The notes under the pieces were generated by a model that was given only the letters and a program-made list of their open reading frames with translations, was not told the origin of the DNA and made no database searches. Source: Tribonema minus (lineage: Eukaryota > Sar > Xanthophyceae > Tribonematales > Tribonemataceae). From it: a stretch of 64,000 bases of DNA. Position 1 is the stretch's first letter. Every line of letters starts with the position of its first letter. This document shows, one piece after another, positions 10,789 through 22,377 of the stretch. The stretch spans positions 558,001 through 622,000 of the forward strand of contig JAFCMP010000001.1 in the NCBI GenBank assembly GCA_017506865.1. The letters run 5' to 3'. A program made the translations under genes and the position numbers.

Positions 10789-12911
10789 TCAGTCCTTCAC
10801 GCAGTTCATGCGCGTGCCGTTGAAGCCGCCGCTGGTGGTGTTGTCGCAGTACTCGTCGGCGGCGCAGCAGACGTTGTTGGGCGTGCCGTACGCGTAGTAG
10901 AGGTAGTAGTACAGGTTCGGGTCGTTGAAGATATTGAGGTCGTCCGTCGTGGCGCCGCACGGCTCGCGCCCCTTGGGGCAGGATATGGTCTTCTTGCACC
11001 TGTTGCGGAGGCACAGGTTGAAGTAGGGATATGTTGTTGAAGTTGAACTCCGGCAGCGCTGAAGGATACCCAGTGCAAGGCGCTCCAAGAGGTGCCATAG
11101 GAATCATCAACAGCCAGCAAAACCAACGCTGCAAGATGTTGTGATGACAGCGCACATGAGACAACAGACCTGTGATGTAGCAGGCCTGAAGTTCAGGTGC
11201 CAACAGAGAGGGCGCAGTGCAGCATCAACCGCTGCTGGCCATGCCAAGCTTGTGCACACAAATTCATTGCAGATGGCAACAGTCTTGCACCGCCTCCGCC
11301 AGCCTCGACTTGACCACGCAGCACTACTCAAGGCGAGATGCCTTTGCTACTGCAGCAGATTCCTCCGCCAGCCCGACCTGACCATGCAGCACTACTCAAG
11401 GTGAGGTGCCTTTGCTACTGCAGCACTTCACACGCACGCATGCGCGCGCCCCTCACAGCACCCACCTGCTGACATTGTCTTTGCCAAAGTCGCACTCCTC
11501 GTCCGCGGCGCAGCACACATTATCCGGCGTCTGCTCAAAGTAGTGGCCGTGCTTGTTGGTGAACATGGTGACCTTGCGCCCGCACGCCTGCCGCCCCTTG
11601 GCGCACGCCAGCTTGGTGCACTTGGTCGTGTGCGCGGCGCCGCTGTCGGGGTCCACAGTGCACTGCTCGTCCGCCGCGCAGCAAGTCGTCGAGTGAGTCG
11701 GGTAGTTGCCCGCGCGGCTGTGCCCGCATGGCTGCCGGTTGTCTCCGCAGTCGAGGCGCTTGGTGCACTTCTTGGGGGCGGCGGCGGTTGAGCCTCCGCC
11801 GCGGGTGGCCACGCAGGACTCTGCAAGCACGCATACACACACAGGTGCAAAACCTTGATCAGCAAAGGTCAAGTTGATGCTTCAATGGTCAGATGCAATG
11901 ACCTAGGAGCTCTGGCATGTGCCAAATCATCTCTTGGGTGCAAAGGTGTATTGCCTTTAGACAGAATTGTTGGCGCACCAAGGCTTCTTGATGATGCATG
12001 CATGTTGTTTCAAAACATTTTGGAAAGTGACGTGTGACATCGCCCGGATCTTGTAGGTAGCATTCACTGTTGTCGTGCACGTGTACACGGTATCAGACAT
12101 GATGCATCTCAGCTCACCTGCTTCCGTGCAGCAGTCTGCCTTGGCACCACATGGGGGGATGTAGTCGGGACACAAGCAGCTGCCCACATACTTGCTGTGT
12201 AGACTTGCGCCCCACACGTAGTCTCTGTCCTTGCAGACGCATTTGTTGGCCTTGGTGCACACAGCGTCGAGCGTGCTTGTATTCTCAACACACGTTTTGC
12301 CATTGGGGCACTTGGCAGTCAGGCGGTTCTTGTCACCTATAGTGGGAGGATCGTCCAAGCAGGCGGTAAGAGAGCACAGACATGAGTACAGTGGCATGTG
12401 AGGTGGTGTGTGGAAAGGTAGTGTTTATGTTGTATATGGCCAAGAAAATTGCAACGATTGCAACACTCGACGTATGGTGTGTGTGCAGAGCACCAAGGCA
12501 CGCAGGCTCGACTTGTGTGGGCAGTGAAGGTGACAAGACAAACCTGAGGGGATAATTCTATGTAGAGTGCCTTTGGGCAAGGTCTGAGGCGCATAAGCAG
12601 TAGTGTGTTGTGAAGTTTCATGAAGGTTGGGGCCTTGCGAGACCATGAATTTAGGATAGTCTGCAAGCACAAGGACAGTGCACTGTACTAAAGGTACAGT
12701 GTGTCGCGTTCGTCATGCATTGCAATGCCACCAACTTCCTATTGCACCAACTCGTCATGCACCACAACCGTGCTGACTCTACTGCAGCAAGCAGTCGTAC
12801 ACATGTTGGCGCACTACATAGTTGGCACCTGCGGTACCTCTCACCTGCAGCATTGCTTGCCAGCAGCGGCACGCTCAGGAACGCGAAACACAGTGCGCTC
12901 AGCGAGACCAT
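10789..12911 (-). CDS. Secreted cysteine-rich repeat protein, copy A, 4 exons, 283 aa
   Basis: Exons on the minus strand: 12911-12845, 12336-12118, 11820-11466 and 10999-10789; phases are consistent. Exon 1 encodes a signal peptide (MVSLSALCFAFLSVPLLAS). Exon 2 gives a Cys-rich module (CPNGKTC ... CVCKDRDYVWG ... CLCPDYIPPCG ... DCC). Exons 3-4 give three related units of the form C-x4-C-x4-R-x-x-CG ... CCAADE-x-C, seen as CTKRLDCGDNRQPCG, CTKLACAKGRQACG and CKKTISCPKGREPCG, each ending in CCAADE. Even Cys spacing in a secreted protein suggests disulfide-bonded repeats, perhaps cell-wall or extracellular. I do not recognise the family. The paralogue lies head-to-head at 13229-15470 with the same intron phases. 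The protein ends in VKD. Confidence 0.85.
11291..11425. repeat. Tandem duplication of about 62 bp in intron 3 of copy A
   Basis: A CCTCCGCCAGCC...CAGCACTACTCAAGG...TTTGCTACTGCAGCA unit occurs twice. A relic of the same sequence, reverse oriented, lies downstream of exon 3 in copy B (about 14495-14575), so the duplication is younger than the gene pair or was lost from B. Confidence 0.7.
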
Positions 12912-13228
12912 CCTGAAGTTCTTGTCGGTGTGAGGTCGAGGGCTTGCTAGGTCGCTGAGAGAGTGATCATGTTCCGCATTCTCCTTGCTTGCAGAGCATC
13001 GCCGCCATTGCACCGAGCCAGTTTTCTGATACCCACCACATGCAACTTCCGCTGGAAAGAGGTGACTCTCACCGTGGGCAAATTCCCTGCGGCAGGGAAA
13101 TTTTCTCCTCGGTGTAAAATCCACAATGGAGGATCGACCTTTTAAAAAAGCTTTAAAGTGAAGAAAAAAAAGTGAAGCTCACTTGCGACTTGTACTACCG
13201 CCTATCTGCACACTCCGTCAACAGCAGC
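12912..13228. promoter_or_regulatory. Divergent promoter region of the Cys-rich pair
   Basis: 317 bp between the two start codons. It includes a near-perfect hairpin at about 13080-13101 (AAATTCCCTGC / CAGGGAAATTT) and an A-rich TTTTAAAAAAGCTTTAAAG stretch at about 13140-13160 that could serve as a TATA-like element for copy B. Shared control of both genes is inferred from the arrangement. Confidence 0.5.
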
Positions 13229-15470
13229 ATGGTGTTTCTGAACGCGCTGTGCTTCGCGCTGCTGACTCTGCCCCTGGTGGCCAGCAAAGCTGCGGGTAAG
13301 TCAGAATGGTCATACCAAAAGGCTGCTGAGCTGCGTGTCGATGTCAAGCTCTGCACATGCTTCACTGTGCGGCAACGCACCGCCTGTTCTGCATCGATGG
13401 TCTGCGCCGAGCCCTACTTACGTTGCACCTCGCATGTATCCAAGCTCCTGTTCCGCCCGATACCAGCACATCACTATTCACCTAGGTGCATCCATGACAG
13501 CTCACAACTTGAAGCCTGGGATAGATTGTACTAATGCCTGTGCTCTCTTACCATCTGGTTGGACAAATCCTCCCTTTCTAGGTGACAAGGGCCGCCTGAC
13601 TGCCAAGTGCCCCAATGGCAAAACGTGTGTCGAGAACACAAGTACGCTTGACGCCGTGTGCACCAAGGCCAACAAATGCGTCTGCAAGGACAGAGACTAC
13701 GTGTGGGGCGCAAGTCTACACAGCAAGTATGTGGGCAGCTGCTTGTGTCCCGACTACATCCCCCCATGTGGTGCCAAGGCAGACTGCTGCACGGAAGCAG
13801 GTGAGCTGAGATGCATCGTGTCTGATACGATGTACATGTGACAATGTTGCATGCTGCAAGATCCTGGCAACGTCACATTTCACTCTAAATGCTTGATTCA
13901 TCAACGAGCCTTGGTACGCCAACATTTTCCTGGGCGCTTGTGAGGCAGACCGTCTGCATGCAATACACCTGTGCACCCAAGAGATGGTTTGGCGCACGAG
14001 CGACGTCGTCGCGAGTGAACATCAAAGCATCCAACTCAACCTTGAAGCGCGCTAATCCAGTTGTGAACGTGTGTTGTGTGTACGCGCGTGCTTGCAGAGT
14101 CATGCGTGGCCACGCGTGGCGGAGGCTCAACCGCCGCCGCCCCCAAGAAGTGCACCAAGCGCCTCGACTGCGCAGGCAACCGGCAGCCATGCGGGCACAG
14201 CCGCGCGGGCAACTACCCGACTCACTCGACGACTTGCTGCGCGGCGGATGAGCAGTGCACTGTGGACCCCGACAGCGGCGCCGCGCACACGACCAAGTGC
14301 ACCAAGCTGGCGTGCGCCAAGGGGCGGCAGGCGTGCGGGCACAAGGTCACCATGTTCACCAACAAGCACGGCCACTACTTCGAGCAGACCCCGGACAATG
14401 TGTGCTGCGCCGCGGACGAGGAGTGCCACATCGGCCACCGCGACGGCAACGTCAGCAAGTGAGTGCTGTGAGAGGCGCGCATGCGTGCGTGTGAAGTGCT
14501 GCAGTAGCATGGGCATGACGATGTGACACTCAGTTGGTAGTGCCGCGTGGTCAAGTCGGCGCTGGCGGAGGCGGTGCAACACGTGACAGACTGACAGTGT
14601 GCAATGTATGGATGATTGTTCGCACACTTAGCAATCATGGTAGTTTCAGCCCAGCAATGCAAGCAGATATGATTAAAAGTTTATAGATGGCATGGCACAC
14701 TGCACGCAGGTAAACACGCCAGACAGACAGTTCGTGCTGGAGCGCAAGCAAAATTTCACCATATGCCCATCATGATTTCCTCAAGATCTGTAGCAATGCA
14801 TTCTCCCAGCGTTTGACTATTACCGTATTGACCGTCCACTGGCACCTCGTGCTGCATACTTCTATGTAAAGTAGTAAAACAGTTCAGCTCTGACAGAGAA
14901 CACATTTGCCCTTGTCAACGAATGCTAAAAGCTTGCACACAGAACCCTTTTGACTGCTGTGGATATGGTGGCACTGTTTGACTCGTGGCCAATGACCGCA
15001 ACAGCGGCGACCACGATCATTGGCGGAAGGGCACTTGCGGCTGACCATCCCTTGTCACCTAGAGCTCTGCGATCTTTTGAGTCGTTTTCATTAACGCTGG
15101 TCCTCCTGCTGCCCGTGGCTCCTCAACAGGTGCAAGAAGTCGGTCTCCTGCCCCAAGGGGCGTGAACGTGTACAAGAGCCAACAGTTCAGCTCTGATAAA
15201 GAACAGCTTCTCCATTGTTAACATTGGTCATCTGCTGCTGCCCAATGACTCCTCGACAGGTGCAAGAAGACCATTTCCTGCCCCAAGGGGCGCGAGGCCT
15301 GCGGCGCCAACTTTGATGGTCTCCACATCTTCAACGACCCCAACCTGACCTACTACCTCTACCTGGTGTACAGCACGCCCAACAACGTCTGCTGCGCCAC
15401 CGACGAGTCCTGCAACGACACCACCAGCGGCGGCTTCGACGGCTCGCGCATGCGCTGCGAGAAGTCTTAG
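13229..15470 (+). CDS. Secreted cysteine-rich repeat protein, copy B, 4 exons, 285 aa
   Basis: Exons: 13229-13295, 13582-13800, 14098-14458 and 15260-15470. Exons 1, 2 and 4 have exactly the lengths of copy A (67, 219, 211 nt); exon 3 is 6 nt longer (HIGHRDGNVSK versus DFGKDNVSR). The signal peptide is MVFLNALCFALLTLPLVAS. Three Cys units match copy A, ending in CCAADEQC, CCAADEEC and CCATDESC. The second half of exon 2 (about 125 nt) is identical to copy A, while exon 1 and exon 4 have diverged more. This pattern suggests gene conversion in the middle exons. A truncated copy of the exon 4 start lies in intron 3 at 15130. Function is unknown; a secreted, disulfide-rich structural or binding role is inferred. 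Confidence 0.86.
15117..15235 (+). repeat. Truncated copy of the 5' edge of copy B exon 4, with flank
   Basis: An acceptor followed by a 5' exon fragment (TGCAAGAAG...TCCTGCCCCAAGG) at 15130-15170 repeats the start of the real exon at 15260. The flanking intron is duplicated too: an AACAGTTCAGCTCTGA block occurs at about 14879 and again at about 15181. So one intron-plus-exon-edge unit was duplicated, with about 130 bp between edges. Confidence 0.82.
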
Positions 15471-17565
15471 GGCAGAAGAAGAAAGTGTGTTGGTGTGGTG
15501 GGCGCGCCGCGTGCGCTGCACGGGCTACAGCACGCATTGCAATGCCAAGTCTGCACCGCAAGCGCACGTAGCGCGCTCCGCACGGCAAGTTTGAGTTGAT
15601 TGATAGAGGGGGCGGTCAGCGCAGCCAATTTGCTGACCCCCTGTTTTCATGTTCGGCCCCTGAGTCCCCTTTGACGCGGCTCCGGGCGCGCTAGAGCACA
15701 CATCGACACTGTCCCTTTTGATTTTCAACGTCAATAGCCGGTGGTGAGTAATTGTGTTTAGTCTATGGTGTGAGCTGTCCAGTGGGTACCCCGCCGGCCG
15801 CCTGTATGTTGAGATTGTGTCAGCAGCCCTCTTACCTGTCCCCTTTCCTGAGTCCCTGCAGGACTTTGCACTGGGTGAACCCACCCAAAGTTTCCAACTT
15901 GCTCAGTTTCTTGGCGCTGCAGTGTGCCCCCCAACCTCGCCGGCCACTTCAGGCCGACCTGCAGTAGGGCTCTTGCGGCCTTTGAAGGCTGCCTCAGCTG
16001 CAGCTGAGAGTCCCTTGAAGACACAAGTTTGTGAAGTGCGCAAGAGATGCGCTCTGTTCCACCACAGGCAAATCAGACTGCGTGTTGTGTGATGAGCTTT
16101 TTTCAGCATAATACACCCCGCCATTTGTTTGTGCAGTATTACCGCAGATGCCGGGTTTGACTTGAACTGCTCTGCCTTGCGTAGGCTCACACATCGCTTT
16201 CCACTGCTCACTCTGACATGGTGCGTGAGATGCTCCTGACAATGATGCAGTCGCATGCGGCATGCAGCGTCCGTGTTTACTGATGGTGTGAAGCATCATT
16301 TGGGGCAACTTGCAATCAACCGCTGATCAGCATGTACGTCTGCATATGATGCTCATGAAGCAACTTGAAGCACAGATCACATTTCCATTCTGGTACTTCA
16401 CAAAGTACTTTTTGAAAACCTCCAGCAAGCGCCTGCAGACTCTGAGCAGCCTCATTTGAATGCAGAGGCAGCGACTGCTTGCCTACCACCATGATAACGA
16501 TAAGTTCATGGGCTGTCGGTATGTGTGTAGATATGTGGTCGTAACAGACGGTGTTTGCAATGGGCTCATTGCCCTGCTGCCTTGTCAAGACTTTCTGGTC
16601 AGAGAGTGCATGCACCCTGAAATTGCAAGTGGCTTAGGTCACCCAGGCTGCCTCTGGTTCAGTGCATACAGTCCTTAGCAGTCACGTTCACGCGCGTTTA
16701 TGGACAAACGGCACACACATCACAACTCCAGAGACCGGCCACTGGCTTACACGAGAGCAGCATATTCAACAATAACTCAGAGTTTTGAGTTGGAGCGATG
16801 CTATTCTGTGCGGCACTCCTCCACCTTGCACAAGAGCATGGCGCAACTCACACAGCATGGCATGCTGGGGCCATGCGGCCAGGGTCCGATGTTGGCCATG
16901 AACGAGACTCATGTAGGAATCTCACTTGCCTGCCGCATTCATCGCGATGGCGGACATTGCGTATGATAGACAGAATGGCAACAGCAGCAATCACCGTGTA
17001 GATGTGCCTGGACGCTGGTGGCCAGGAGACCAGTGTCCTGATCAGGGTCAACTGACAGATTGACTCTGAATGGTTCTCACTCACTCACCTGCATTTACTT
17101 GTGTGGATGGCGTATGACGGGAGGGTGGCAATCTCTGACACAGCAAGCGATGCGAGCGACGCATACTTGATTGACGCACGACATCATCCATGTCACCTGG
17201 GCAGCCATTTGTTGTGAGTACGCTGTTGCGATCTAGCCGAGGGCGGATCACCCAGCCATTTTTTCACGTGTGGCAAAGTATGCTTCTATAGCATCCACTT
17301 GAGGCGACATGGCATGAGACTTCCTTGCCTCACATACCTGCAAGAACATCAGAAACATGAGAGAACCTGCCCTGGGCTCTTGCCAACGCACAGGCCTTGC
17401 GCAAATTGTGTGCACAACAAACGTTCAAGACACAATGGCTGATGACAAAAACAGGAATTATTAAACAGCTTCAATAAGCAGATACGCGTGCACCGCCCCG
17501 CCCGCCTGTTGTTCTAGCGGCAACGAGAAAGCGCCCACGGCGCCTGCAGACTATGGGCGGAAAGC
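15471..17565. other. Intergenic region, no recognisable gene
   Basis: About 2.1 kb between the 3' ends of the Cys-rich copy B and APRT. Reading frames are short and resemble no family I know. A hairpin (about 15608-15641) is listed separately. Confidence 0.5.
15608..15641. other. GC-rich hairpin downstream of copy B
   Basis: Left arm GGGGGCGGTCAGC and right arm GCTGACCCCC pair over 10 bp with a 2-base bulge and a loop of about 11 nt. It lies about 140 bp past the stop codon and may be part of the 3' UTR. The role is unknown. Confidence 0.45.
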
Positions 17566-19441
17566 CTATTCCTGCTCCCCCGGGCGAGTCAATATGTTTT
17601 CTGAGATGAGGCTCCATGCGGCTATCTCCGGGTGCTGCTCCTGCACCCTCTGCGTCCCCTTGAGCGCCTTGAGCTCAACGACGCAGGCAAACTCCACCAC
17701 AACGCCCCCCTGACAGAAGGGGAGAACAGGGACACGAGAAGGGGGGGGGGGGGGGGTTGGGCTGAGAGGCAACGCGATCATGTGTAAGCGTGGTTTACTG
17801 TACAGGATTTGCTTTGCCGAGAGAGAATCTCACAAAGCAGGCGACGTGGTGCCTGCAGCCAGAGCAGCTGACTGATGCGCTGCGGCATGAGACATTCGTG
17901 CGCGCAGGCGTGCATCGCCAGGCACATCAGCCATTGCTGGCGAAACTCGATCGCCCCGCGTGACGACTGCCAGGCACCGCCAGGCACTGACTTGCTGCCA
18001 GCGCCTCCGAGTGTGACGCATGCCACCACTCACGTCGTGATCATTGATGATGGTCAATGAGGAGAGTTTCAATAGTGGACTCAACCTCTCTGTCGCTCCG
18101 CTTCCCCGGTCTGTGCGCGCGCTTCGGCGCCTGGCGGTTGCATGCTACTGCAGTGGATGCACAAGGGCGCCACGCGTGCGCGCCCAGTGCAATTGCCGTA
18201 GTACATTGTGCATACTTTGCAGTATAGGTTGTCTGAGAGTAACGCCGCCAGCACAAGCGCGGTGTGCCGTGGTCCAACGCCATGTGCTCTGCTTGTCTAT
18301 CTCTTATTTCTCATTGTGCCATATATGTGGCAAGCAAATGATTCATATACAACATGTATGGCAAGACCTCTCCGGGTGTGCGCAGCTAGCAGGGGGGTTG
18401 GCATTGTGCAAATGCATGCATGCAGCCCCACTGGCCAGTGTCGCACAGAGCCCTGAGAGAATGAAATGGACTGGGACGCAGCCCATCTGGACACGCCGTG
18501 GCATGCCCGGAATAGCATTGCGTAGCATATGCCAGCTCGACTTCGAAATGACGATGCATACATGGTAGTGTCTGCCAGCGTGATGTACCGCTGGCAATCA
18601 CATCGTGTCCGCGAGCGTGATGGTACCGATGACGATGCCAACCACATCAGTGACCAGCAGCGCCGGCAATGGCTGACTACACCGCCCACTGCTGCGCACC
18701 GAAGCAGCCAGTCAATGCCGTGAACTCCATTTGATGCACTTCGTGCCTTTCCGACAGCTTTGAATGGTCATCCAGCCTCGCCGAGTCTTTGACCAGCTCG
18801 GCCGCTGCCTGCATGGGCCCGCCATCAGCAAAGCCATCAGCGAATGACAGGCGTGCGCCGTTACACAGCCCATGTCTGTGAGAAACGCTGACCCTAGCAG
18901 CGCGTTCGACGCTGCCTGCCTGCAGTTCGTGCCCTTCCTCGACAGCGCATGCACAGTGACGGCCAGCCCTCACCTGGCCCTTGACCAGCTCCACCGCCGC
19001 CAGCATGGTCCCGCCGGTGGCGATGAGGTCGTCTATGAGCAGCACGCGCGTCCCCTGCTGCACCGCGCGCCGCTGTATGCACAGCTGGTCCTCCCCCTGC
19101 GCGTCGTCCCCCTTGTACTCCTTGCTGTAGCTGCCGCCCACGACGACGTCCGGCATCTTGCCCTTCTTGCGCAGCATGAAGAAGGGCTTTTTGAGCGCCA
19201 GCGCCAGCGGCGGCCCCAGCAGGAACCCCCGCGCGTCGAGGCCGCCAACACAGTCTATGTCCATGCCCGAGTAGCGGTGAGTGAGAATTTGGATGCAGAG
19301 CTGGAACATCTCCACATCCCCCACCAAGCCACCGACATCGTAAAAGCGGTCTATAGATTTGAACCTGTAGTAGGGAATCACGGCAGCGATCCTCTGGGCG
19401 TCCGGTCCATCGGGTACATATTCTGCTGGAGTTGACGACAT
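17566..19441 (-). CDS. APT1: Adenine phosphoribosyltransferase, 2 exons, 203 aa
   Basis: Exon 1 is 19441-18974 (156 codons) and exon 2 is 17709-17566; both join in phase 0. The enzyme converts adenine and PRPP to AMP in purine salvage. Evidence: the type-I PRPP-binding loop VLLIDDLIATGGTMLAA, the GLDARGFLLG segment, and KKPFFMLRKKGKMPD. The C-terminal exon GGVVVEFACVVELKALKG completes the family's last strand and helix. Splicing gives ELVKGQ-GGVVVE, as expected for the family. The length is normal (about 180-200 aa). The start MSSTPAEYVPD was chosen as the last Met before the conserved region; no transit peptide is obvious, so it is probably cytosolic. The 1.26-kb intron holds a diverged copy of the 3' edge of exon 1. 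The promoter and first codons are duplicated 6 kb away at 25395-25616. Confidence 0.92.
17743..17757 (+). repeat. Poly-G run in APRT intron
   Basis: About 14 G on the plus strand, that is a C-run in the transcript just upstream of the exon 2 acceptor at 17710. It probably acts as the pyrimidine tract. Confidence 0.6.
18716..18835 (-). repeat. Intronic copy of the 3' edge of APRT exon 1 and its donor region
   Basis: In the transcript sense, a block matching the end of exon 1 (GCATGGTC..CGGCGG..GAGCTGGTCAAG) recurs at about 18832-18784. It is followed by intron-like sequence that also matches the start of the intron (CTGTCGAGGAAGGGCACGAA versus CTGTCGGAAAGGCACGAA). The donor GGTGAGG has become GGCGAGG. 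The edge-to-edge distance is about 190 bp. Confidence 0.78.
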
Positions 19442-19968
19442 TGGCAACGCTGTGTGCGGTCTGCAACTAGGGTCAGCCGTGAGTGCCGCGAGCACTTTCC
19501 AGATCCTGCTCACTCCCTTACTCACTCTCACTCCCTTTACTCGACTAAACCCCCACAACAACACAACTCACCTCTTGCAAACTTCACTTCTCAGGTTGAA
19601 GTTCGGGGATGTGGCTGGCCTTCCATCCTAATATATGGGCTTGCACACAGTAACACGGGCGTTTGGAACTGAGGTCTCAGGAATGCTGAGGTTTGTAGTT
19701 TTGTGGCAGTACATTACACACAGCAGTGAGGAAACTCATGCTGAATATGACAACGCATTGCGGCATTGACCACCTGGCGCACAGAGACATCAGCATCAAG
19801 TTGAAACGCTCAAGTGCTGGTGGCATTCAGACACAGCAACACACCGCAAACAGGTGTTTCATGTCGGAACGTGTGCATGGAAGCAATGGTCAAATTATGT
19901 ATTATGTCGCTGCAGGCCCGGGACAAATGCATAACTCCATGCAGCACAATCCAACTTGACATCAAGAC
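19442..19968. promoter_or_regulatory. APRT promoter region and 3' flank of the AT-hook gene
   Basis: The first about 170 bp upstream of the APRT start (19442-19612) are conserved in the second copy at 25395-25616, so they probably hold the core promoter and 5' UTR. On the minus strand there are short GAGTGAGAGTGAGTAAG-type repeats (about 19510-19540). The rest shows no gene. Confidence 0.5.
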
Positions 19969-21948
19969 TTACAGCTGTGCGTTAGAGCGTTTGGCGGGGG
20001 GGTCAAGACACTGGTCCAGCTGACCCCGTTTCCCGCCACCAGCGCCGTCGCTGTCATCCCCTGATGCCAATGTGAAGGCAGCGTCCTGCCAGTCATCAGC
20101 ATCAGGTTCTGCAAGCGAAGCCTCAGCACTGGCCAACAGCCGCTCAAACAACTTAGACGAGGACATTTCAGGGTGCCCACAGCGCTTGTCGCGCTCGTCG
20201 CGTACACTCTGGAGCAGGGCCTCCATGGTGGGTGTAAACCGAGATGGCCTGCCCCGTGGCTTCCTGGGGGACCACACTGGTTCTGCACCCCCCTTTTCCG
20301 CTTCCAAGAAATCCCATGAGGTGATATGCAACAAGACGATCAGCTTGGCGTCTCTGCATGTGCGACACGTACACGAAAGCATATCTGCGGCTGCTGTGCC
20401 AGCTGTGCACGCAGCGCTGTGATCTTCTACCCAGTGTTTGACTGCAAAGAAAACTGGCAGCCACCGGTGACGCGTGCGACGTGCTGTCCACGCATGGTAG
20501 CGCATCAGCATCGTTACAGCCCGCAGATCGAGTCGCTTTGCAGCTTTGACATGTGTGGTGGCGAGGGTATCTATGAAGCGGGCATTGTGCACATCAGACC
20601 CCCCAATCTTGAGCAACCATTCCATCACAACGTAGTTGCGAGCCAGCAGAGCTGCTGATAACACTGGCATCTGGTCCCCCCAAGGTACTAAGATCAGCAG
20701 ATCCAAAAATATTCTGCCCACCTGAGGAATCTCAAGCAGCCCATGAGCGGTGGGCAAGCCCTTGCTCCCATGTGGCAAAATGAGCGATATCTTGAACATT
20801 TCCACAGCTTCTGCAGGGAGGCGCGCAAGGGCTCGTTGATGCCTTTCAAGGGCAGGTTTGGCTGACTCAGCCAGCGGTGGCTTCTGGAAATGGATTGCCC
20901 GATGGATGAATGCCAAGCAGCAGTCCGCACCTGACTCATTGGCACTGCACGCAAGCAACCAAGTGGGACGTCTGTAAAAAAGGGTGACCAGAATCAGTGT
21001 ATGAGCCCATACACCAGTCAGTAACATATCCCACTTGAGGCACCTGCACATTAATGCACGAGTTCTCTCACCTATCTGTTGCAGACAAAGATGATTGCGC
21101 ACTCTGTGAGTGGCCTCCAGAAGGTGGGTCACCATGCCATGTAACTGGAACAGTGCTGTTTGGAAGTAACTGGTCTCGCTCTTGCAGGAGGGTCGACCAG
21201 TGTTCTCTTGGCGCTCCGTGCATGACAGGGCTGCACAAAGAAGAGTGCAACAACAGAGGACACGCGCCTCTCAGTCAGTTAGTGCATGCGCGCATGGAGA
21301 GAGGAAGCGGGGAGAGGAAGCGGACAGCGCTTGCATCCATTGTCACTTGAATTTCGCTGCCTATCATCGAGAGGCATGGGTATTGCAGCACTTCAGGTGC
21401 GCATTGATACACCTTGCAAGTTTGTACTTGCCTGTTAAAGATTAACGTCCTGAATGTGCACCGTTCACAGCACCCGACCACCTGAGCGATGAGCTTCAGC
21501 AAGACTTTCCACTTGACCTGTTTGCTGAATCGCATCATCAGCACGCACAGTCCCTCGCCCTGCAAACGCACGACAGATATGCTAGCTTAGACACACGTTG
21601 TATAGCACCATGGCGTCAACAGCAGATTTTGTGCTCGATCAAGCCAACGCTCACCGTTACTGCCATAGCTGCCCTGTGGTCGCGGTACCAGGGTTGGGCA
21701 CGTGCCTCATCCACGATCGTGTCAAGCTCTGAGAGCCCTATGGACACAGGGCAACCCTTGCACTGCGGTTCTGTTCTCGCAGGGCTGCCCGGGGGTTGAC
21801 ATCCATGGCGTTTGTGTATGACCAGTAAGTTCTTGCCCTTGTCCTCCTCGCCATCGGACAACTCTGAAGGTACGCGTAGTGCCCCATGACACGCCCCATC
21901 GATGGGGGCGCCTGGAGCAGGCTGGCACTCCTTCAGCAAGACAGACAT
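19969..21948 (-). CDS. AT-hook protein of unknown function, several exons
   Basis: The last exon (20971-19969, 333 codons plus stop) starts after a textbook acceptor CACCCTTTTTTACAG. It carries an AT-hook-like KPRGRPSRF (minor-groove binding), a basic-acidic tail (DDSDGAGGGKRGQ, PAKRSN), and an upstream stretch (SAALLARNYVVMEWLLKIGG, LRAVTMLMRYHAW) that loosely resembles ankyrin-type helices. Probable earlier exons are 21948-21655 (start MSVLLKECQPAPG, donor at 21654) and 21559-21482 (GEGLCVLMMRFSKQVKWK). Both are phase 0, so at least one more exon, ending in phase 2, must lie between 21481 and 20972; I could not place it. Function is unknown; a nuclear DNA-binding role is inferred from the AT-hook only. 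The gene is divergent from the C2H2 gene. Confidence 0.6.
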
Positions 21949-22377
21949 CGGTGTCCTAGCAGGCGCAGCAGGAAGTGTGTGAGATGTTTGAATAGCTGCG
22001 CTGCGTAAAGATGTGCCGCCGTCAGCTCAGGCGAGCAGCAATGATTTTTCCACTAGTTGAAGGTGGAAGGTCACCGTCTCTGCCAAGTGAAGTGCCGCGC
22101 TTATATAGCGGTTCAAGTACGGGCACAGCATTGTGAGATCCTCGCAGTGACCAGAGACCATAGCAGCAGATAACTGTCGTCCTGGCTGCGAGCAGGCAGC
22201 GCGCGCTGGTGAGTGCGTGCTTTGCACAAAGACACGAGCCCGCAACAGACATTCGCATGGGTAAGACTGCCAGCACACCGTGCGCGTGAACGACAGAGCG
22301 GCTCTCCGCGTGCAATGCGGGCTGCAGCCTTATATCTCTCACGCTGCTGCTGCTGTCTGTGGTGCAGGTGAACGCAC
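21949..22377. promoter_or_regulatory. Divergent intergenic region
   Basis: About 430 bp between the inferred starts of the AT-hook gene (minus) and the zinc-finger gene (plus). It is probably shared promoter and 5' UTR space. No motif stands out. Confidence 0.35.

Noticed and set aside
18736-18970. Extension of APRT exon 1 into VRAGRHCACAVEEG...
   Set aside because: It follows a clear GTGAGG donor, departs from the family, and the true C-terminal exon is found at 17566-17709.
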